Positions 57,270 through 64,000 of a stretch of DNA of 64,000 nucleotides are shown here, in pieces (positions within the stretch are counted from its first letter, which is position 1; each line of letters starts with the position of its first letter). The DNA comes from Curvularia sp. ZM96 (lineage: Eukaryota; Ascomycota; Dothideomycetes; Pleosporales; Pleosporaceae). The stretch spans positions 1,488,001 through 1,552,000 of the forward strand of contig JAJGBQ010000001.1 in NCBI GenBank assembly GCA_022457065.1, written 5' to 3'. The notes below the pieces were generated by a model. The model ran no database searches, was not told where the DNA came from, and worked only from the letters and a program-made list of their open reading frames with translations. The position numbers and the translations under genes were made by a program.

Positions 57270-58470
57270 ATGTCGAGTAAGTTGTCCTTGTTTCTTTGTT
57301 CGTCGAGTCTCTGCTACGCGTCAGCTTGTCACGCGCGCTGTGCTCATCGTGCGCTGTGAATGGAAGTGCTGCAAGCCGTCGCACCGTGGTAGCGGTCCTT
57401 CGAATCCACATAAGGCATTTCATAGATTCTAAACGGTGTACACAGGTCAATTCGAGCTTGCGCAAAATCCAACCGAACCCATATCCTCCGTCAAATTTGC
57501 GACCAACAATCCGACGCGATTACTCGTTTCTTCCTGGGATCGCCATGTCTACCTCTACGATACCCACGCTGAGCCCGGCGGAAAGCTGCTACAAAAGTTC
57601 GAGCACCGTGCGCCCGTACTAGATGTCTGCTTCGGTCGGGATGACAACGAGGCCTTTTCATGCGGCCTGGACTGGGAAGTGCGGAGGATTGACCTCGAAA
57701 CGGGTGCGCAAACTATCATGTCTACGCATTCACAGGGGGTTCGCAATGTGCTCTTCTCTGCAGCGCATAATCTTCTGATCTCTTCATCTTGGGACTCTAC
57801 GCTGCATCTGCACGACCTATCACAGCCAGGCGAATTCTCCGCTGTTCGCCTGCCCTCGAAACCCTTCTCACTTTCCGCGTCGCCAACAAAATTGGTCGTT
57901 GCCATGGCAAACAGAGCGGTTAACATTTATGAACTCGAGAAGCTCGCAGCTGCAGCTAAGACTGGTGGAGGAGAAGAGGTGGGTGTAGAGCCATGGCAAC
58001 AAAGAGAGAGTTCGATGAAGTACATGACGCGCGCCGTATCATGCATGCCAAACGACGCTGGCTATTCAAGTTCAAGCATCGAGGGACGTGTTGCAGTGGA
58101 ATGGTTCGATCCATCTGAAGAATCACAGTCGCGAAAATACGCATTCAAATGCCATAGACAGCAAGTGGATGGTCAGGATATAGTGTATCCAGTCCATGCA
58201 CTAGCATACCACCCAGTACACGGTACCTTTGCGACAGGAGGCGGTGACGGTATAGTGGCGCTTTGGGACGCCGTGGCAAAGAGGAGGATACGACAGTACC
58301 AGAAATTCCCGGCTAGCGTCCAGACTATTGATTTCTCAAACGACGGCAAGTACGTGGCCATCGGCGTAAGTCCAGGATTTGAAGATGGAATAGATGATGT
58401 CCCGGACGGTGTCACCAAGGTGTTCATTCGGGAGCTGAGCGCGACAGAAGCTGCGGGTAAGAAGAAATAG
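57270..58470 (+). CDS. BUB3: Spindle assembly checkpoint WD40 protein Bub3
   Basis: Two exons (57270..57276 and 57446..58470) encode about 343 residues. The first coding exon is 7 nt (Met-Ser plus one base), separated by a 169-nt intron. WD repeats are visible at ISSVKFATNNPTRLLVSSWDRHVYLYD, APVLDVCFGRDDNEAFSCGLDWEVRRID, GVRNVLFSAAHNLLISSSWDSTLHLHD and HALAYHPVHGTFATGGGDGIVALWD. The stretch EGRVAVEWFDPSEESQSRKYAFKCHR is diagnostic of Bub3 over the related Gle2/Rae1. Bub3 binds phosphorylated MELT motifs of KNL1/Spc105 and carries Bub1/BubR1 to kinetochores. The protein ends soon after the seventh blade with KKK. Confidence 0.93.
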
Positions 58471-59476
58471 ATATGGCAGACGTGCTGCAGAGATATTGAG
58501 AGGTGTTTGGATGAACAACAATTATACCATTTGATGACGAAAACCATGACTTGTTTCCGCTACCAGCTCGGGAGAATTGCAATCACATGAAGCTTGTTTG
58601 AAACGCGATGTTCGTGACTTTGGCAGTTTGGTAAGCAGATAGGAAGGTGAGATCCCAGCCTGTTCGCGGGTTTATCGATTCGCTTCTCCGGCGTCCTACG
58701 CCCTTTCTCGTTCAGCCCTAAATCGCCTTATACACGCGCCGTGACCGCAAAGCCAGCCACCAGCCTACGTTTTCTCTGGTAATTTTGCAAATGAGTATAT
58801 GTATTAACAAAAATGAAAGATGTTCAGGAAAGTAGCTACAAGCAAACAAAACATGGGTTTTTCGGTCTGGTCTTCGGACTAGGCACCTTTCCTTTTTGGG
58901 GGTTGTTCGATCATCAGTGCGTTCGAACTTCTCTGTCACCAATGTCGGCCCTTTTCTTTTTTGCTTCCGAGTCCTACCATAGTAGCAATCTCTATACTGA
59001 TACTGCCTTTATTCTTGCAGCATGCGCGGGAATTTCGTATTTTCTGATGTCGGATAGTTATTTCTAAATGCAGTGACAAGTCGTGCTAGGTGGGCTAGGA
59101 GATTCATCCCATCGCCTTTTTTTGTATTGTGCACAAGCAACGTATTATCAGCTGTTGATCCGAATACACAGCCTACACGACTACATACCGTGTGCTTGGA
59201 ATCGGGTACGGATACAGTGTATAATGATTCAGTTTCTTGTCATGTTCTTGGAAACTACCTCTGTTCTAGAAGGCCACCACAGCATTCTTTACTGATATGG
59301 CGATGCAACATGCACATCACAAGTCAGTAAATCCAAAAAGATCAAAGCTGCTGCCATTTGTTTGCCAACTGATTATGCTGAGGATCCAAGGTGCAGATGA
59401 CGTCTAACGCTAAGCTTATCGATAGTCCCTCCAACATTTTCGACTTGTGGCGACTCACTCATTGAAAATCACCAAG
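58471..59476. other. Intergenic, no gene recognised
   Basis: About 1 kb between BUB3 and ELP4. T-rich with short plus-strand frames lacking features. Confidence 0.5.
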
Positions 59477-60741
59477 ATGGCTTTCCGCAAGCGCAATGTA
59501 GCGCTTTCACGCGCATCAACTGGAGAAGACGCGTCAAATACCCCCTCTACCCCCTCTGTGACCCCGCCAGCGCCAGCACCACCAGGTGTGCGCCCTTCAC
59601 CCATTGACGGCCGCCCCACTACTTCAACTGGCACGCCCTCGTTGGATGGTATACTGGCAGGACATGCCGGCCTGGCACTAGGAAACTCTATAATAATAGG
59701 AGAGAGTGGGACAACCGACTATGCAGGCGCATTACTCCGGTTCTACGCTGCTGAAGGAGTGGTCCAGGGCCACAAGGTACATGTGGTTGGTATGGGCGAG
59801 GTGTGGGGGAGAGAGTTGCCAGGCATATCTGAGGGCACAGTAGACAAGCGGAAAGAAGGCAAGGAAAGAGCGGAGAAGATGAAGATAGCGTGGAGGTATG
59901 AGGGACTGGGTCAATTTGAGACTGCTAGAGGTGCGTCCTGTATATCTAGTCTGAATGAGATGCGGTTTCCTGAATTATTCTGACTGGACATATGACAGGA
60001 TCTCCAGGTGTGCAAAGAACCACGAGTCAAGGCGACAGCACCGCAGAAGAGCAGGTTGTGTTCTGTCATACCTTTGATCTTGCGAAACGCCTCACGTTGC
60101 CTGTGGGAACAGCCATCAACTATGTGCCCATACCTTCGCCAACAGGCGCTTCCGCGTCACCCTTTCCTTCGATACTGCAGAACATACGACAACAACTCGC
60201 CTCGACGCCGTCCCATACCATTCATCGGATTGTGATACCTTCTCTCCTCTCGCCGGCTCTATACCCCTCATCATCCGCACATCCAACCGCCATACTCCAG
60301 TTCTTGCATGCTCTTCGGGCACTGCTGCGACAATACTCTACGCGCTTGACTGCAATGATAACACTTCCGCTGACACTATATCCCCGCTCGTCTGGCCTCG
60401 TCCGCTGGATGGAGATCCTCTCAGATGGTGTTTTTGAGCTATCCCCGTTTCCCTACTCGCGAATGCAAGCACTCGCGCAATCAGCAGGCACTACAAAGGA
60501 CGAGGAGAGACCACAAGGCATGTTTGCCGTACACAAGTTGCCAGTGTTCCACGAAAAAGGCGGCGGTGGAAGCGTGGAGGATCTGGGTGAGGATATGGCG
60601 TTCACATTGAGCCGACGGAAGTTTGTGGTTGCAAAGTTTAGCTTGCCACCGATGGAGGGGGATACGGAGGCCCAAGAGGAAGCTGTAAGAGAGGCGGCTG
60701 GTGGTAGCACAATGCCGAAGAAGCAGGACTTAGAGTTCTAG
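59477..60741 (+). CDS. ELP4: Elongator complex subunit 4
   Basis: Two exons (59477..59930 and 59999..60741) encode about 398 residues. The N terminus is disordered and Pro/Thr-rich, followed by STGTPSLDGILAGHAGLALGNSIIIGESGTTDYAGALLRFYAAEG. This is the degenerate RecA-like P-loop region of the PAXNEB/Elp4 family. VVFCHTFDLAKRL and HRIVIPSLLSPALYP follow, then LTAMITLPLTLYPRSSGLVRWMEILSDGVFELSPFPYS. DMAFTLSRRKFVVAKFSLPP lies near the end. Elp4, with Elp5 and Elp6, forms the hexameric ring of Elongator needed for wobble-uridine modification of tRNAs. No classical Walker A is present, consistent with its non-canonical nucleotide handling. The 68-nt intron is phase 1 within a Gly codon. Confidence 0.9.
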
Positions 60742-60833
60742 AACGTATAGTTCCCCTGCTGCATAAGATACCCGGTAAAGCACCGAGATGGCGAACATAA
60801 CGCAAACTCCGTCGATGCAAACATATTCCTCCT

Positions 60834-61079
60834 TCATTCTGAGTCGCTGTCCTCACCCAGCATGTCTTCCATCTCAATTTGCTCCCAACCCGCACTGCCA
60901 GCCCCAGATCCAAACCCACGTGTGTAGTTGCGACCGAAAGACGCGTTCCGAGGGTTAAATGTAACGCCCGCGATTCTGGCACGAAAGCCCTCGCCCATGC
61001 ATGAAGATGCGGCAAGAAAGGCGAGGAAGAAAAGGAAGGGGATGAAGAGTAACAGACTCAGGAGAACTAGAACGTTCAT
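60834..61079 (-). CDS. Small single-pass membrane protein of unknown function
   Basis: One exon encodes 81 residues. The N-terminal VLVLLSLLLFIPFLFFLAFLA is a strong membrane segment or uncleaved signal. A short Cys-containing turn follows (SSCMGEGFRARIAG) and then FNPRNASFGRNYTRGFGSG. The tail is acidic, EQIEMEDMLGEDSDSE. The frame is open upstream to 61232, but the ATG at 61079 places the hydrophobic segment at the start and leaves a 173-bp divergent promoter with the EF-hand gene. I do not recognise a family. Two possible Asn glycosylation sites (NAS, NYT) would be lumenal if the N terminus is cytosolic. Small size makes this a moderate-confidence call. Confidence 0.6.
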   Translation of the reverse strand: MNVLVLLSLLLFIPFLFFLAFLAASSCMGEGFRARIAGVTFNPRNASFGRNYTRGFGSGAGSAGWEQIEMEDMLGEDSDSE

Positions 61080-61252
61080 TGTGGATTGATGGTGTCGTGG
61101 ATGGGATAAGAGGTCCAGGCGGCCTCCGCATGCGTTCGAGACCCTCATGACATAGTGTCGGCGATTGGCCAGCGGTCCACCGAGCCCCTGTTCCTCAATG
61201 CGCGACTCAACCCATTCGTTCTCTCTTCTCAAGCTTCACAGATCGAGAAAAA

Positions 61253-61947
61253 ATGATTCGCATACTACAGGTCCCGCTTAGCGCACTTTTACTGGTTTCA
61301 TGTGCGCTCAATGCCTCGGCGCATGGTAGCAACGAGCATGCGCCAGTTGAAGTCCCACCAGATGCCGACTGGGCGACACGACACATGGCTGGTATGAACT
61401 CCCCTACAATTTCTACGTGGTAAAGCGCGTAACAATGGCCATACCGACTAACCATGTAACAGAGGAGCATCACATATCCGGCTTTGACGCCGACTACTTT
61501 TTCCGCGTACACGACTATGACGACACCGGTCTCTGGACAGCCCAGGATATCCGCCGGACCTACGGTCTCGAACACGAATCAAGCGCCTCGATATCAGAGA
61601 TCAAGAAACAAATGGTCGTCCAAACCATCCTAGACATGTTTGATATCAACAAAGACGGCACAATTACCCTTCAAGAATTCACCCAAAAAGATAAGGAAGG
61701 CACAAAGCTCCCAGACTTTGGCTTCGGCCCAGGACACCACGGCGACGATGAATACGAATACGAGATTCACCACTGGGAGAAGTATCATAGTGGAGACGAC
61801 GTGAAAGAAGAGGACTTGATTCACCCTGAGGACATTGCGCATTTCAAGATGCACGAGGAGAAGGAGGCTAGGCAGGCAGAGTGGGAGAGGCTGGAGCTCA
61901 CAGGTGTCATTGTGCAGAATATTCCTGCGAAATATAGGCGGAATTGA
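61253..61947 (+). CDS. Secretory-pathway EF-hand protein, Ssp120/nucleobindin-like
   Basis: Two exons (61253..61391 and 61463..61947) encode about 207 residues. A signal peptide (MIRILQVPLSALLLVSCALN, cleaved near ASA/HGS) is followed by DADWATRHMAEEHHISGFDADYFFRVHD, the conserved core of fungal Ssp120-like proteins. Two EF-hand loops are evident: DYDDTGLWTAQDI and DINKDGTITLQEF. A His/Asp/Glu-rich segment (HHGDDEYEYEIHHWEKYHSGDD) and a basic end (IPAKYRRN) complete the protein. In yeast, Ssp120 is a lumenal calcium-binding partner of the cargo receptor Emp47. No HDEL-type retention signal is present. Intron 70 nt, phase 1. Confidence 0.85.
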
Positions 61948-63266
61948 TGGCTGAAGAAACGTTGACGAATATCTGCATATGCATGGGATATGATGAGATG
62001 CCATTGCGAACGAGATTGATGAGCGTTGGGCTACGCTGTTGCATATACTATATAACTTAATAATAGGGAACCTGCGAGCTACGCAGCGTGATGATGAGTG
62101 CCTTGAGCTGCACCTTTTTGCCTGGAAAACGTATAGTCTAATCGCATCTGCGGGTGGATAGTAGCGTCTATACATATTCAACATGATACAATTAGCATCT
62201 GGATTCCGCAATTGGTACAGTATTTTTGCAGATATGATTGCGCATTGTGGATTTTAAACGGAGAAGAGCGCGTCACCGGTGTTAGAATCTGCAAGTTCTT
62301 GGATCTCTGGAATTGGGGATATCGCTGTAAGAAAGCAATTAGCAGGAAGGTCTATCTCTGAGAGGCCTCATCCGACTTCGCGTGTTCATGTGTATCTATC
62401 TCCGATTGTAGCTACTTCTTTTTTTCTTTTGGAGATGTGGATGACTCTGTAATATTCGGCTGCTTAGCGTAACTAAATGTAATACTACATGACATCAACA
62501 CCCTTGCTCGGCACGCGATTTGCCAGCACACGTATCCTCACCACATTTCCGAGTACTCTTCGAATACCCAAAATATTTCTTGATATCTTCTATTTGTATT
62601 CAGTTCCTCTTCTAATATCCCACTTCTTCTAATATCCCACTCACCCACCCAGACTGAATCCTGAAATGTCTACATAATCTCCTTTACTCAAGCCAGCGGC
62701 CCAGACCACGTAGCCGTCACATTAGTTCCAGCAGAGCAGCGGATCCAAGATTAGGGTCAATTCTACCATGTCAAATGCATTGTTGGTCTGATAATGCACT
62801 TCGAGTGTCGCACCCGTTTCAGTTTCACTCGCGACTTATTCTTCAAGGAGTAAGTCCTCCAGTTCCACATGCCGGCATGGTACCTCACAAAGTTTGAGAA
62901 AATTGCATGCACTTCCCCATATGATCTCCGGGCTCTCACCGAGACCTCCCATTGTCAAGAACTGCGTGTTGGGGGTAAAAGAAGTGCTGGAAGAAGTCCG
63001 TTCTGTTCTACAGAGCGATGGTTTGGCTGTCCAAACCTACCTGTATTGCCAAAGGGAACTTACTCCTACTATAAGGCTCGAGTACACATATTCTAGAGAC
63101 TAGACTTCGGATTCAATTTTCTAAATTCATAGTGCATAGGAACACCTACAGGGTTCCTCTAAATGGAAACTATAAGAAACATACCGAAGAACACGTAGAA
63201 CCATACAATAAAATGCTCACCATTGGTCTCAGTTCTCTCCACGATTGGTCGCAGCTTAATAGCCAG
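61948..63266. other. Intergenic, no gene recognised
   Basis: About 1.3 kb, A/T-rich, with only short fragmentary frames. It holds a perfect 17-bp tandem duplication at 62608-62641. No gene was seen. Confidence 0.5.
62608..62641. repeat. 17-bp perfect tandem duplication
   Basis: TCTTCTAATATCCCACT occurs twice head to tail with no mismatch. It is non-coding and probably a replication-slippage product. Confidence 0.85.
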
Positions 63267-64000
63267 CTACATCATTGCATAAACCAATTTTTGATGTACC
63301 AAATGCTCGAGGTAGTAAGGTGTAAGAACACCAAGTAGATGAGATCCCCAGTCATTGACGAACCGCTCGAGCCAGAATGCTTTAGCAAACTCCCAATACT
63401 CAGGATACCACCCTGCCAGCTCCCAGTCAATGATTGCTTTGACACGACCATCTTTTACGATGATGTTCCTGGGTGCGAAGTCCCCATGGGTGAAAACAAT
63501 GGCATACTTGTTTGCACCTAGCATACCGCGGATGTAGGGGTCCATGTGGATCCTTTTCGATTTGGCGATATACGCATCAAATATGGTAGAATGGAAGTCT
63601 TCAACGCTCTCGAACGGACCTAGACCTAGTTAGAGGCATCGTCGTAGACTGGTATGTGTATTAACACTAACCTTTAGAAGGTGTAGACCATTCCAACATG
63701 ACATCAGTGACTGGCCCTCTATTTGCGGATCCGATGTAATCAGCAGCTGGAAGAGAACGAAGCTCTGTCATGTACTTCTTTAAGTCTGCTGAGATCACTT
63801 GCTTCTCGTCGGAAGTGCATTTTGGCCATGCCGTCTCCAGGTCTTCGCCTTCAATGAACTCCTCGAAAATGTATGTGTCGTAGCGACTGACAAACATGTT
63901 GGGATCTCGGTCTAGAGGCCCGTATGCATATGCCGCAAACAGCTTTGGGACGGGTATCGATGTATTCTCGGCCACATATAGCATGTTCTTAGCTTCGATA
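63267..64000 (-). CDS. APH-fold phosphotransferase/kinase-like protein (5' end outside the window)
   Basis: Two exons are visible (from beyond 64000 to 63672, and 63619..63267), giving about 227 residues of the C-terminal part. The N-side sequence EAKNMLYVAENTSIPVPKLF is the conserved entry to the fungal aminoglycoside-phosphotransferase-like family. FTHGDFAPRNIIV holds the catalytic Asp (HGDxxxxN), AIIDWELAGWYPEYWEFAKAFW holds the metal-binding Asp, and the end is HLVHQKLVYAMM. Members are abundant in fungi and mostly uncharacterised; aminoglycoside resistance is not implied. The 52-nt intron has two possible acceptors 6 bases apart (CTAG then CTAG), which would add or remove Gly-Leu. The gene continues past the right edge, so its start is unknown. 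Confidence 0.85.

Overview
The window is nuclear DNA of a filamentous ascomycete, most likely a dothideomycete of the order Pleosporales. Genes are compact and lie on both strands. Introns are mostly 41-70 nt, with GT-AG ends and CTAAC/CTGAC branch sites. The gene content is typical of Pezizomycotina: Dicer-like 1, a GH72 glucanosyltransferase, an Anp1-type mannosyltransferase, and a 5S rRNA gene dispersed away from the rDNA. The order-level guess rests on an 18S rRNA-derived stretch at 9149-9203 that carries the TCTCC variant I associate with Pleosporales rDNA; this is inference.

Layout. 1-1.15 kb: no gene. 1.15-7 kb: MDR oxidoreductase (+), Ulp1-like SUMO protease (-) and PP2A catalytic subunit (+), the last two divergent around a perfect 28-bp palindrome. 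8.7-9.7 kb: secreted cupredoxin-like protein whose second intron is almost entirely a piece of 18S rRNA. 10.2-17.6 kb: Gea/GBF1 ARF-GEF and Anp1-type mannosyltransferase (both -). 19.6-23.5 kb: exosome subunit MTR3 and GH72 enzyme (+). 24-29 kb: DCL1 (-), divergent from TAP42 (+, 29.4 kb). 31.3-38.5 kb: SGNH esterase with a 10-nt internal exon (-), small mitochondrial-type protein (+), TSC1/hamartin (+). 38.5-41.4 kb: gene-poor. 41.4-50.5 kb: DUF3237 protein (-), RRN6-like Pol I factor (-) divergent from SPC25 (+), DHX35-type helicase (-), 5S rRNA (-), alpha/beta hydrolase (-). 51.2-57.1 kb: BAHD-like acyltransferase (-), CHMP7-like ESCRT-III protein (-), GPN2 GTPase (-). 57.3-62 kb: BUB3 (+), ELP4 (+), small membrane protein (-), EF-hand secretory protein (+). 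The right edge cuts an APH-fold kinase-like gene (-).

Most genes are housekeeping and do not form a metabolic cluster. Three belong to TOR signalling (PP2Ac, TAP42, TSC1), and each has a CACGTG box upstream. Two act at the kinetochore/spindle checkpoint (SPC25, BUB3). The most unusual feature is the cupredoxin intron at 9145-9199. It looks like an intron gained by capture of a fragment of the 3' end of 18S rDNA at a CAG|GT proto-splice site, with the rRNA sequence supplying the probable branch point and the 3' splice site.

All exon models come from reading frames and splice consensus by eye; no alignments or expression data were available.
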